This document shows positions 1 to 12,089 of a DNA stretch of 64,000 bases, piece after piece. The notes under the pieces are model-generated. The model was not told the DNA's origin. It worked only from the letters and a program-made list of their open reading frames with translations, and searched no databases. Within the stretch, counting starts at the first letter, position 1. Each line of letters opens with the position of its first letter. The DNA is from Hermodice carunculata. Its lineage: Eukaryota; Annelida; Polychaeta; Eunicida; Amphinomidae. A program made the translations under genes and the position numbers. The stretch covers positions 56,949,022-57,013,021 of the forward strand of contig OZ026628.1 of the NCBI GenBank assembly GCA_964020975.1, read 5' to 3'.

Positions 1-233
1 GTAGGAAATGAAAACAAAAATCTTGATAAGATGATATGCAGTAAGCTGGTATGGAAAATACAATGCTGCAGAATACTAGTACAGAAATACAGTTTGAAGC
101 CCACTGTACAGTGTGTTACCACCACTTTTGGCCCATACAATTATTTTTCGCCCTATTTTAGATGTGGCTCACTTTTCAGTGAGCACTCTTACAGTTATGG
201 AAGACAGGCCAAATGGCAAAGTAACATAATAAC

Positions 234-277
<44 letters not shown>

Positions 278-712
278 AGTGGCTCTCCGCTTGTCTGCCG
301 CTTTCCTGTGTCAGTGGCCTAGGGTTAAAAACAAAAAAAATTATTTCCTCAGACACCCTATCCCTCTATCATTTCATTCCTTTTCTCCCACCATCCTACC
401 AGGTAGTCCTGTACATTTTTATTACCTTTCCTGCCTCCCAGAAAGCCCCATTTCAAGCCTAAAATCCATGCTATATGTTCCTCTTCCTCTAAACACTGAA
501 CCTCTTCTAAACCCTTGTAATTGTAATCTTCCCTGTGCAACTTTCTGAAAAAATCTTCCCTTATCTCTCTATTACTAGTAGCTCATCATATCACAACAGC
601 CAATGATCCACGGTCTCGTCATAAGTGCTTCCATGTTATTTATGCATACGTACAGCCTACTACAGGAATGATATGTATGTTCATGGACCTACAGGTCCAC
701 TGTACTTTTAAA
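1..712. other. Non-coding stretch with an AAT microsatellite
   Basis: No coding region could be supported here. A perfect AAT-type trinucleotide array runs from about 234 to 276. The remaining open frames are short and show no recognisable domain. Confidence 0.6.
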
Positions 713-748
713 CAGGGACGTGCTGTTCTGAACGGCATGCCCCTGTTT
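710..748. repeat. Imperfect hairpin sharing its end with the hairpin at 837
   Basis: The sequence opens with CAGGGACGTGCTGTTC and closes with the near reverse complement ACGGCATGCCCCTG, giving a stem of about 16 bp with a 3-nt loop and a few mismatches. The first 12 bases, CAGGGACGTGCT, are identical to the start of the hairpin at 837-868, so the two are relatives or the two ends of one small foldback element. Confidence 0.7.
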
Positions 749-829
749 GTACTTATCTTTTTCGTATAATTCGGTTTTCATGGTAAACACTGGTAAATAG
801 GTTTGCATGTGTATCCAGGTTTTGTTTTG

Positions 830-875
830 CTCACACCAGGGACGTGCTATTTAGATAGCACGTCCCTGCTCACAC
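830..875. repeat. 32-bp palindrome flanked by 7-bp direct repeats
   Basis: Positions 837-868 form a stem of 14 perfectly paired bases (CAGGGACGTGCTAT against ATAGCACGTCCCTG) around a 4-base loop. The palindrome is bracketed by identical CTCACAC copies at 830-836 and 869-875. This looks like a target duplication around a very small foldback insertion. The CAGGG start resembles hAT ends, but hAT elements make 8-bp duplications, so no superfamily is assigned. Confidence 0.65.
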
Positions 876-1904
876 ATAAATGCAGATCTGCAATAAACTG
901 TATCACTTGTACGCTCTGATCAATGCACATTGCAAAAATAGACAGTGATAGAACTGCATGAACAATGAATGATAGTCCTGGCATGATTGGTTCGACATGA
1001 TTGCGACTTTTTGTGTGTTGACGATTTGCGCTAGTACTCGTAGACTAAGGCTAAGCAGTGTTACTTCATCAATTGACACAATAACAACTGTCAACAAAAA
1101 TGTCTCTGGCAGGGTGGGCCCAGGCTATGTTAATATGACGACCGAGTCAGCTGCCAGGCCTCTGCCTGTCGCATTTTAGCTTTTGTTTCATGCTATTACG
1201 AGTTATACTCTTGGGGTATTTCTTAATCCTTGACTTTTCACAGCACAGCCAGCTTTCCCATTTCCAAAACAAAAGCCTTCCGGACCCCTGCAGGCAGAGG
1301 CTCTGTCCAATTGCATCTCGTGTGTTGTCGTTACTTACTGCGTTAATCCATCTGAACTGGGCTGGGGAGTGGGGGTACTGCCCGTCTATTTGTTTAATCT
1401 AAAATCAAAAGAAATATGCTTTGAAAAACGCAAAAAATTCTCACATACCTTTTCCATCACATCACTCCTCAGCTTCGCTCTGTGTCAGATTCCAGAATCA
1501 GGTCAGTGCCTGTGACATCACGTCACCGGAAATGAAGCCAATCATAAAACAAGTTTATTCCGATAGTAACGCCCTCTGTGAGCCATTGCGAGAACAAAAA
1601 CAATCCACGTGGTCTGTGAGGTCGCCTGTCTTGTCCATGCAGGCAAATTTGTCCGACATACATGTATCATTTGAAAACTATTAGGCCTATACGTACAAAC
1701 TCCAAACTTGGCATGATTAGCTTGCATACATTAAGTCTTGAAATTTTGTGAAGAGGCTTGACGGTTTTGAAAATTATACAAATTTATCAGTGAAATTTGA
1801 AAATTTAAATCTTGAAAATCTTCAAAACTATTTTAGCCTATATATTTAACACTACAGGTGCCAGCCAATCCAACTTCAATTCATAGGTTTGTAACACTAC
1901 TCAT
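876..1904. other. No feature recognised
   Basis: Short open frames on both strands lack domain signatures and codon structure. No repeat stands out by eye. Confidence 0.5.
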
Positions 1905-2135
1905 TTTTTATGTAATTTACATGTGCCCTCAAAAGGTTAAAGGTCAAGGTAATTTAATTGGACCTTTGAAAGTTTCATCCAGCCATAATTTGTTCAATTT
2001 TCATGCAATTTTAATCATGTACTTAACTTGTAGCTATTGCAACACTGCATATTTTCAATTTGTAATTAACATGTAACCTCTAAAGGTCGATGGTCAAGGT
2101 CATTGGACCTATGAAATGTTCATCTAGCTATAAGC
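1905..2135. repeat. Two-unit degenerate tandem repeat of about 150 bp
   Basis: The segment starting with ACATGTGCCCTC near 1918, followed by AGGTCAAGGT and a TTGGACCTTTGAAAG-like stretch, recurs near 2068 as ACATGTAACCTC with the same downstream order. The units are roughly 150 bp apart and diverged. The style resembles the GTGACCTTGAAAAATAGGTCAAGG array at 7112-7680 but is not clearly the same family. Confidence 0.55.
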
Positions 2136-4245
2136 TAATGTGAAATACAATTTACGGGGCTCCCATTAATAAGGAGAGGAAGGGCAGGATATTGGGATAA
2201 GGTACCATCATGGTTTTTGTGCCCCCCCTCCCCCAACAAGCCTCAATTTGTGCCCCCCCCCTTCCGCCCAACAATTGGTCCTCATGTTTTGTAACCCACC
2301 CCCTACGTAGTTTCCCCATAATCAGCTACTACAAAACGGTTAATGTCTGGTCCCAGATTTAACTTCAAATTTTGACATGCAACACCACAACCAACCTGAA
2401 CATAAAGCGTCAACTAGAATACTGCAGTGGTTGCCCTTGATCTGAATAGAAATTTCATTCCACCAATATTTCTCTGGGTAACAATTCTCATGGTACCTTG
2501 CCCAGTCAGAGGGCTATCCCCCCGAGTACAAATTTCTCATTCACTTCGGGGTGGGGGTGGGGGTGGGGGGCTCCCTAAGACCAAAACCTTTAGCATACAT
2601 CTGTACCTCTCTCTGAAGTGAAATTAGATTAGTTAAAAAGCCTGTTAACGTTTTCCACCAAGACAATTATCATCATTAAAATTTTATATCATTTGCTCAT
2701 ACAATAGCAGATATGCCACTCACTAGTTCTCATGAAATATGTAAATTTTTAACAAAAGCTGATAAAATAAAAAATTTACTTGAGAGCCTTTTAAAATGTA
2801 TTTGAAGTTAGAAGACATGATTGTCCACCAGGATCAATAAGAGAATGGGTTAAGAAACGCTCACTTTCGTATTTCTGCTCAAAATGTTAGACAAACAGAA
2901 AAATTGCCTATAACTTCCGTCATATTTTACTATCATTAAGAAACCAGTCTCAAAATTATAAACATTGTCTCTAAAAATATGCTTTTTTATGCAAGAAAAG
3001 CTCACCACTGACCAATGTAATCAAGAAGAAAAATAATTAAATAGGTAGAATAGCAATATTATAAAATGTGAGATAGCTCAAATTGCAACATTTTTGGACG
3101 GTGGATGCATATTTGAAATCTTCCAGTTTACATGATTTATAGCTGCGGCATACTCTGGACAAATTTACTCCATTAAAACGACCACAAACATATGTCCTTT
3201 CGAAACAGATTATAATAAAAACATAGAACACATTAGGTTTTCTCCGAGCAAAGTTCATCTTTGGAGTCGATAATATAACGGAAGTTACCATGATGTTTGT
3301 GATTCTTGAAGTTGATGAAACCTTTAGTATGGGGTCAAAAGTGGGTATTGACATCACAAACACTAACGTTTTGCCTATCAGATATCCAAGTTTGATATTT
3401 TATAGTAACATTTTATCACGCAGAGTGTCTTTTCAACTTTTTACTCATTTACAATTTAGCAAACGAGACATTTTTGGACAGTAATTCAACAATATATTTA
3501 TAACTTTTCTATATAATTGGTTGCGTGGCTCTTTATGTATTAACAAGGTCCAACGAAAGAAAAAATTGACACCAAAACAAAAAAGATGAAGCAATAATCT
3601 CTGAAACAAACTACCGTATACATGTAGAAGTAACTGTAACTTCCGCTATGTTATACTTTAATTGCAAACTATCTTTTAGGTGGTGTTAATATCGCCCTTA
3701 AATCAATGCTGCGTGGTTAACGATTATCTATAACCATTACATTAAAAAGCTGAATCAAAGATTGAAAATCCTCTTTTATACTTTTGCTCTCACAGTATGT
3801 CCATATGATTTGAGATGGCAAACTTTGCCTTTTTGGTCCGTTGTTACATTTCCGAGAAAGTTTCAGTTTAAATGTTCAAACTGAGGCAAATTATTAATAA
3901 GATAATCTGATGTAACCTAACATCGAAACGTCCTTTCATAACTTAACTTCATCAAAATGTTGTATACAGGATTTATTCCCCTGCCATTCTCGATCACTGT
4001 CATCTGTCCCTGCATTGTCACGCTCACCGTCACACTCACTTTCATCATCACCATCATGATCTTCCCCCACATGATTCAGTGATTCACATACATGTACAGT
4101 CTTCTCCATGTGACAGCCAAGCGTCCATGCCTCGTGACAGTATGCAAAGCTGGTACAAAAGCGACCTGGTCATCCCCATCCCCATCCCCATTCCATTCAT
4201 TACTATCCGAGCGCTCAACTACGTTTAACACTAAATCCTCGTTTG
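2136..4245. other. AT-rich non-coding stretch with C- and G-rich patches
   Basis: C-runs occur at about 2221-2280 and G-runs at about 2549-2570. The rest is AT-rich with short open frames only. Nothing resembling a gene or a defined mobile element was recognised. Confidence 0.5.
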
Positions 4246-4390
4246 AACTACAGGACCGTACCCAGGATTTTATTTGGAGGGGGGGGGGGTGCATATCAGC
4301 TAAAAGTGGGACCTGCGAGGGAGTTTCACGACCGAGCGGGGGGAGGGACTGGGAGGGGGCTTGCCCCCTCCCAGGGTACAGAGCTTTTGC
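4246..4390. repeat. Probable dispersed repeat with G-rich and C-rich halves
   Basis: A block with an 11-base G-run near 4279 is followed by CTGGGAGGGGGC and then GCCCCCTCCCAGG (about 4349-4375), an imperfect inverted repeat. A similar CCCTCCCCCTCCCAGG patch lies near 49800-49818. This looks like a fragment of a common dispersed repeat, not a gene. Confidence 0.35.
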
Positions 4391-5213
4391 CAAAAAGTGA
4401 TGTGTTTTAGTGGTCTGTGGTGCATTCTGAGACAAGTAAAGTGATATTTAAGCAATACAGAATTTTTCTTACATATTTCACATTTATTCATAAACAGCAT
4501 TTATAAACGGGTGTTGATTCACTTTTACTGGAGATAAAATGCTATGTTATGTTGTATCATAACATCTAAGGCATCTATATCAGTAATGAATGGTTCCAGG
4601 TTGGGTCATTCGGCAAAACAGGATGTTCTATGTTTTGATTAGCGCTATGGTTCCATCCAAGCAGAAACTAAGATACTTTAGAACTTGCTCTTGTGGTCAG
4701 TCGGAAATTCTATCTTCTCTTTGATGCATCTATGTGATTTCACCAAGTAGTTTTGATTATGGAGAATCGGTGCTATTTTGATTTATGTATTGTATCATCC
4801 TCTAATTATTTGTTGTGTTTTTATTGGTTTGGACCATGTAGAATAAACATTTCTCAGTATGTAAAAGTTGTCAATTATCAGCTTTGTAAAGAAAGTCTGC
4901 CCTCAACATAAACTTTGTAATTTTACTGGGTAAAAGATGTGGAGGCAGGACTTTCTGATTTTGTTGTGTAGAAGAGCAGTGTGCTCCAGGACACCCTACC
5001 TATAGACTTCAACTAGGCAAACTGGTGTATGGAACCTAGTGGAATAGAAGGACAAGTATACATTGAAGGCAGAAAACTTGATTGATCATTATATAATTAA
5101 CCCAATCACAACATACCCCATGCCCCCGTAAATTAAAACGAAAACAAAAACAAAAAGAAAGATACTTTATTGACATGAATCTTATTACTGTACAAAAACA
5201 AAGACATGATAAA
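4391..5213. other. No feature recognised
   Basis: AT-rich sequence without a supported gene, array or hairpin. Confidence 0.5.
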
Positions 5214-5337
<124 letters not shown>

Positions 5338-5338
5338 G

Positions 5339-5713
<375 letters not shown>

Positions 5714-5920
5714 TAGTATACAAGATAAAAATCAACTGAATCAGGTGTACAACCAGACTAGGCATACTTATGTACAGAGGATATATCATCTTGTTCTTGA
5801 TTATCAATACAGGGAATGTGCACCTGGGCATCCGAACAGATTTCAAACTTCAAGTTCAGAATAGAGGGCAGGAGGTCTTTTTGTCAACGGAACAAGAGGC
5901 AAATTAATGAAAAAACTCTC

Positions 5921-6002
5921 AAACAAAACAAAACAAAACAAAACAAAACAAAACAAAACAAAACAAAACAAAACAAAACAAAACAAAACAAAACAAAACA
6001 AA
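5921..6002. repeat. (AAAAC)n pentanucleotide array
   Basis: Sixteen perfect copies of a five-base unit, AAAAC, in uninterrupted tandem. Confidence 0.97.
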
Positions 6003-7000
6003 TTCGGTTTTGCTTTGTTTCAGATATGAGCAAGGTTTAAACCATTAACAATTCCGGGTCTAATACATCATGATCGGATGTGCATATAAACAGTCAGAAG
6101 ACAACGCGATAAAAACTTGTGACTCAAGTAATCCCAATTATATGGCCCATTGCTGTTGTTGCTTGCAAACTTAGGTATACCCCCATCGTTTGTTGATATA
6201 AAAACCAGCCGACAGGGACTTCTATCATCATGTATACATCAGATAGGGAGTATATATAGTTACATATGGTGCATACTGACTGAGGATAGATAATGCGTTC
6301 ACTGTGGTTGGTCAAGGATATATATGTGTGACTGTAGCCAGCATAATTAAGTACTAATTGTAAGTCCCAAATGTGGACCTTGTCAGCTGGAGGGGGGGGG
6401 GGGGAGTGCGTGTGCACCCGGCCCCCCCCCCCCCCCGGTACGGGCTCGAACTGTCATGTTCTTGTTTCTACAGGTGGTCTGAAATTTATGGTCATTGACT
6501 TTTTAAATGTCGGGATAAAATTAGAAATAGTGTAAAATACGAGGCAAGTGCCTGACAGCTTGGAGTCAAGCTGAAAAATTCTTTTCAGATAAGTGGAGTG
6601 AAATTTTGACGCGTTTCGCCACTAGACTGCGCTCATCAGGAACTGAAAACTTGTAGCTGGAAACAACGTTCTTAGCAACGTGGTATTACGTCAAAAGTCA
6701 AAGTTGACACAGTGCAGTACTCTGGTACTAAAACCGGCCCTCCACGATGGTGGCCAGTAGTTTATTATCACAGAGCGTTTTAATTTTTTCACGTGGCGGA
6801 AGAGAAAAACTAGGGGGGGGGGGGGGGGCTATGGCTTCCCCTTAGTGGAGATGATGGATTGCGGTCTTATCCGTTATTTGTTTTGTCCATGTTCCGTGCA
6901 AAGGTCATTGGGTAATATCATATGCCCAATAGCAAATAAAGTGTATTTTTCATGTGGTTTCATGGAAGAATGCGGATTCGGCTACCATATCATTGCCAGA
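6003..7000. other. Non-coding stretch with G and C homopolymers
   Basis: G-runs lie near 6391-6405 and 6811-6828 and a C-run at about 6422-6436. Nothing else recognisable was found. Confidence 0.5.
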
Positions 7001-7059
<59 letters not shown>

Positions 7060-7061
7060 AT
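7001..7061. repeat. (TAAA)n microsatellite
   Basis: Fifteen perfect TAAA units. A second array of the same kind lies at 11376-11459. Confidence 0.97.
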
Positions 7062-7111
7062 TTTCTTTCTGTAGTTATAGCATCTGCTAATTATTGGAAG
7101 GAAATGTTTAT

Positions 7112-7680
7112 GTGACCTTAAAAAATAGACCAAAGTCATCCATCCATAATCTAATATAATCTCAAACTAGCTCGTATACAGATACGTAATCACACAATTT
7201 GAAGCTGCCACGTACCTTAAGTCTTTCTTAGCTTATCGCTTCCCCAACTTCAAGGAAGTAGTTGTGACCTGGAACAATAGGTCAAGGCCAAACATCCGCA
7301 ATCACAAGCAAGGTCTTTTGAAAGTCTTTTACAGAAAAATAATCACACAAAATTTCAACCTACTAAGTCAAATCCTTCTCAAGTGCCTCTGCAATGACTT
7401 TAAAAAATGGATATGTGACCTTGAAAATAGGTCAAGGACGCCCATCCACAATCCTTACCTAGTCTGTATTATGGCACATGATCATCCAAAATCCCAGCCT
7501 CCTAAGTTGAAACATTGCGGAGTTGCGCGCTCGCGTCGATTTTAGATGAAATGCCCACGTGACCTTGAAAAATAGGTCAATGTCACTAATTTGCAATCCC
7601 AAGCAAGGCTTTTATCAGAACATATTCATATAAAATTTCAAATTCCCAAATCAAATTTTTTTTGAGTTATTGCGTTTGCA
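7112..7680 (+). repeat. Four-unit tandem repeat of about 150 bp
   Basis: A GTGACCTTGAAAAATAGGTC-like header recurs near 7112, 7264, 7415 and 7557, each followed by a CATCC--AATC stretch and an AAGCAAGG or related stretch. Spacing is 152, 151 and 142 bp. The last unit runs into the GAA/GAG array at 7686. The open frame 7264-7545 falls inside the repeat and is not considered a gene. Confidence 0.8.
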
Positions 7681-7685
7681 ATGTG

Positions 7686-7848
7686 TTGAAGAAGATGAAG
7701 GAGGAGGAGGAGGAGGGGCTGGAAGAAGAAGAAGAAGAAGAAGAAGAAGAAGAAGAAGAAGAAGAAGAAGAAGAAGAAGAGGAAGTGGAAGAGGAAGAGG
7801 AGGAAGAAGAAGAAGAAGAAGAAGAAGAAGAAGAAGAAGAAGAAGAAT
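7686..7848. repeat. GAA/GGA purine-only array
   Basis: About 160 bp of nearly pure purine on the plus strand: GGA units (7698-7715), then long GAA runs separated by a few GGA or GTG variants. The tract could form triplex DNA. Open frames giving poly-Glu, poly-Arg or poly-Leu are by-products. Confidence 0.95.
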
Positions 7849-8480
7849 GTCCCCCGTTGCACAGGGAGACATAACAATATAGATATTTATAAATTCCTTT
7901 GATTACACTGCGGGATTTGCAAGCATCAAGCTAATGACCATATGTGGTCATTCTCTGCATTCTCCGGTCCTTGGCCCGTGCATGATTGTTGAAACACGCT
8001 CCATGGTCCTTACAACTTCTACATTAATTTTGGTTCCTCTATTGTCACAACCTGGTAGCAAATATGTTCCATGCTAAACAGTGAATTGTCAGTCCTCTCT
8101 GAAGGGGTCTGCCAGCTGTTAATAAGAGTCAAAATCATAGAATTGCGCATACCGTGGTTCTATTCTTTTTACCATTTTAGATTTTTGTGACCCCCGTACA
8201 GTCATCATTTTATGACCCCCCTATACTATGAAGGTAGTGAAATTCTGTGAACCCGCTGTTTTGGGGCGACAAAATTTTGCGTTTCCCACTCCGGTAAATA
8301 ATGGGAACAATTTTCCCCCATAAAAACTACCATTTCCTAGTACTGAGTTGTGAATTATATTTATTTTGTTGACGGACACTGCAAATCACGAAAGATTGCC
8401 TAGTATCTTTTCAAGAACTGTTGAATGCTCTGGGCTTCCTTCACTGTACCCTATGGGGTGCCAAATGTAGACCTAACATC
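7849..8480. other. No feature recognised
   Basis: No gene, hairpin or array could be supported. Confidence 0.5.
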
Positions 8481-9075
8481 ATTGACTTCGTGCTCGAAAT
8501 TTTAATGCTTATCGTTTTCGTGAACGGAATCACAAAATTGTAACAGCAAATTACAAAGTTGAAGTCCTGCCACGAAATTAAACCACACTTACGATTTTGT
8601 GGATGAAACTATGCGAAAAAAAATCATAAAAACTGAAGGTAGACCTATTTCACAGCATCCGAAAAGCTTGTTGAATTCTGTGGTCGGAATTTTAATAATT
8701 TAAATGTCAATTTTGTGCACAAAATCGAATAGCATTATGAATTTCGTGCACAAAAGTGTAAGCTTTTGTCCATTTCGTCCACGAAATTGAAAATTGGGAT
8801 CCTCAGAATTGTTAGCTGTATCGATTTCGTCCACAACATTGTTAACCTTATTTATTCTGTCCGGATAATCCTTAAATTGACCAATTTCTTCCACAGAATT
8901 GGGTAAGGTGTTTAGTTTAGTCTACAAAATCTTAAAAGCTTTCCAATTTTGTTCACACAATCCATTTTTTGATAAGATGTTGTGCCCAAATAGGGAAAAT
9001 TGTCATGTAATCCGTGTGTTTCTCAATTGTGTGCACGAAATTGGACGAACATTTCATAAAATCCACAGCTTTGGC

Positions 9076-9105
9076 AGGTAGGTAGGTAGGTAGGTAGGTA
9101 GGTAA
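9076..9105. repeat. (AGGT)n tail of the adjacent SINE
   Basis: Seven tetranucleotide units directly abut the 3' end (in minus orientation) of the SINE at 9106-9527 and probably represent its microsatellite tail. Confidence 0.8.
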
Positions 9106-9527
9106 AGGCTTATTTATAGAGGTAAGCTGACGGTTATCTTCCCCTGGGCCCTCTCGCACGCGCCACTCAATCAGCCATTCACACGTGTGTGCGGGGACCT
9201 GTCGTGAGTGCACTTCTTATAGCGGCCACTAATAGGACTTGCAGCCTCCGTCATCGCTCAATGAGCCATTCACACGTGTGTGCGGGGACCTGTCGTGAGT
9301 GCACTTCTTATAGCGGCCACTAATAGGACTTGCAGCCTCCGTCATCGCTGCTGACATAATCAGGCACAGGTAACCCAAACATGTCCCACTAAGCCTTTGA
9401 ACAGTTAAGTGTCACTGCATATGAAGAGCCAGGGAAGAATCCCTTCAGATCGGCCGGGAGGTGAACCCCGTACCGCTCGCACCCAAAGGCAAAGCGAGGA
9501 CCGTAACCACTTGGCCACGGCGGGTCC
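9106..9527 (-). mobile_element. tRNA-derived SINE with internal 91-bp tandem duplication
   Basis: Read on the minus strand, the element begins at 9527 with GGACCCGCCG and a tRNA-like head. An A-box-like TGGCCAAGTGG lies at 9517-9507 and a B-box-like GGTTCACCTCC at 9467-9457. A non-tRNA body follows, and the element ends next to a tetranucleotide tail at 9105-9076. The body contains two almost identical 91-bp copies, 9166-9256 and 9257-9347. The head looks derived from a class II tRNA such as Ser or Leu, but the acceptor stem is not complementary, so a working tRNA is excluded. Being inside the palindromic minisatellite, it inserted after that array formed. Confidence 0.75.
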
Positions 9528-10969
9528 ATTCAATGCACACAGCTGCAATAGTAGAACAGTTTTGTTTAGGGATATCTAAAGATTCAAGAGATCTGTAAAA
9601 AGAATCGTTAAGTTTCTGAATTTCGTACACGTTATCACAAAAACTGCCTCAGTTTTGTCCACAAAATTAAAAAACACAGAATTGAAAAACTTGATCGATT
9701 TTGTCCACGAAATTGGTAAAATGTGACGTTTTAAACCCTAGCATCCAAGTGTAACAGCTTAGAATCGTATCATCAGAGACTCTTGACGACGTTATCAGAA
9801 ACTAACAAATCTCGTGCATGCTTCTGTTTAAAATTTGGCCGTTTGACTTATTGCATGACGTGGGAAACGACGCCCTCTACAAGACATTATAGGAACTAAC
9901 GAAAAGACCACGACAACAATTCTGTGGCTTTATACGATTTCTTAATTTCATTTGCGATTCTGTGCACACAATCCATTAACTGTAATTCTGTCTGTTATAT
10001 CTTCTGATTTTCTGCATGAAACTTGATAAATCTAATAAGACTTGGTGAATTGAACACCGGTTCTGTAAACATTGATAAGGTTATTTGAATTTCGTGATAA
10101 TAATTTCGACACAATTGAAAGATGACTCGATTTCGTGGAGGAAATTATAATAAATAACTTACACACAAAAGTGAAAACCTTATTCCATTTTATGGGCGAT
10201 ATTCAAAACTATGAGCACAGAAATGAAACAACAGGCTTTAATGAATTCTGTGAAACTGATTGGATTTCGTGATTTTCTTTCCCAATTTGGTTCACAGATG
10301 GGATGGGTTACAATTTTTGTGAAAATTTGTCCAATTCTGTGAATTGTTGATAAGAATTTTGTGGACAAAGCTAATGAACTGATTGACAATTTTATTGAAA
10401 GAATCGATCTGAATTTTCTGCAGAATTCTAGGTTTATTCAATTTTGTGGACAAAATGGGCAGTATTCCAGGATTGCATGAGCAAAAATGGTAGGCTTACA
10501 TTATTCTGTGGACAAAATTGCTAGCTTTACTTGATTTTGTGGACGTAATTGATAAATATCCTTAGTTTCGTAGACGACGTATTTGATAAATTTAAGGATT
10601 TTGTGTGCGTAATTAATAAACTTATGGATTCTGTGGACAAAATTGATATACTGAACTATTTTGTGGACGAAATTGGTCGAGTTTAGGGATGTCGTCCACA
10701 AAATGAATTAAAATAACCACAAAATTGATGTTACACTTGGCACACCATACACGACTAGGTTGATTTGGGAGCACAACAAAACACTGGTTGGTATATGAAC
10801 ACAACACAACTAAAAGTAAATAATTATATCCTCATCATGTCATATAGAACTTAATTTCAGACTATGTGCGTGGTAACCAATAATAATGTTAATGATCACA
10901 CAAATTGAACCACTTTTAGTTTAGAGCTATTTTTAAGTTGCCTACCAAGTATTTAGCTGCCATGTTTGG

Positions 10970-11290
10970 TTGGTTACAAAACCATGGGTGTTGTCCTTTT
11001 TCAAAACCCAGGGATTTGTAACGTCACAAAATCCAGAGTTTGCAATCTCACAAAACTCAGGGTTTTGTTCTGTTATTTCAAATTTAGAAAACCATGGGTT
11101 TTGTGGACAGCATTGGTTTTTTATTTCACAGTGTTACAAAGACCAAGGTTTTCTGGCAGAACCGAGGCTTTTGTGATCAAAACTCAGAGGTTTGATCTTA
11201 AACTGTTGGTTCTGTGCTCAAAACTCAGGGTTTTGTCCCAAAACCCACAGTTTTGTTCATGAAACCCAGGGTTTTGCACACAAAACCAGG
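10970..11290. repeat. Second minisatellite with CCCAGGGTTTTG-type units
   Basis: Units such as CTCAGGGTTTTGT and CAAAACCCA recur about every 25-35 bp and often form the palindrome-like order CAAAACTCAGGGTTTTG. It follows the array ending near 10715, separated by about 250 bp of plain sequence, and may be a derivative of it. Confidence 0.7.
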
Positions 11291-11375
11291 CATTGAGCTT
11301 GTTCTTTTGAAGTTCATGTTTACAAAACAAAATTTGCATGGCTAATTGAAATTACCATTAAGTAGAAACTATGTC

Positions 11376-11379
11376 AAAA

Positions 11380-11442
<63 letters not shown>

Positions 11443-11459
11443 ATGAATAAAATAAAACA
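11376..11459. repeat. (AAAT)n microsatellite
   Basis: About 17 AAAT units followed by slightly impure copies. Confidence 0.95.
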
Positions 11460-12089
11460 CATTGTTACTTTATCAACTTGTAATTACTCAGCACCATAGG
11501 CCTAGCGTGGGCTGCTTTTCCATGGCAAAGAAATGTTGTGTCAAGGTTAGTTATAATTATGCATTATTGTGAAGAATCAAAACTAAGTGGCAATTCGTAC
11601 AATTTTGACATGTTCAATTGTGATATACTTATAGTCAATTGCCTCTGAGTATTTTTGTGTATTCACCTTAAAATACAAAACAGGATAATCTTAAATTTAA
11701 AAGTTTCAGATTTTCAAATTAAAAAGTGTGATAATTCTTGCTTGATTGACATATTTCAAATTTAAATTCGCAAGGTAATTCAACTTGAAATGTTCCCCAA
11801 AATTAAGCATGATACTTCATGCTCTTTTTACATATTTCAAATTTTCACTTGGCCAGCTGATTTACATTTAAATTTACCATAACTGTAATGGTAAAACAAT
11901 ATACCAAAATTTTGCAAGTTCTCACAGATGCTTTTATTAGAGAATTTAATTAATGTGGAACAACTGTGTGAAATTAATCTTTCACTAGAAAAGGAAAATT
12001 GTTGCCTTTGCATTGAGTTAAGTTCACTCCAGCTGATTCATAGACTTGCATAAAATTGTGTTCCACAGTGGCACATGCTAGGGTTAAAA
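11460..12089. other. No feature recognised
   Basis: AT-rich sequence with no supported gene or array. Confidence 0.5.

Larger units (their letters stand above)
8481..10715. repeat. Degenerate palindromic minisatellite (TTTTGTGGACAAAATT-type units)
   Basis: Dozens of short palindromic cores of the form TTTYGTGGACRAAATT or TTTCGTCCACGAAATT recur roughly every 25-45 bp, joined by AT-rich linkers such as GATAAACTT. Clean examples lie near 8778-8795, 10503-10520, 10535-10555, 10627-10645 and 10655-10672. The array is interrupted by the SINE at 9106-9527. Open frames inside show a periodic FVHKI-like peptide because of the repeat, so they are not taken as genes. Confidence 0.8.

Noticed and set aside
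7662-7882. Poly-Glu, poly-Arg and poly-Leu open frames
   Set aside because: They are products of the GAA/GGA microsatellite in three frames.
10501-10807. Minus-strand frames with repeated FVHKI or QFRPQN peptides
   Set aside because: The peptide periodicity follows directly from the palindromic DNA repeat. No start, domain or splice signals were found.
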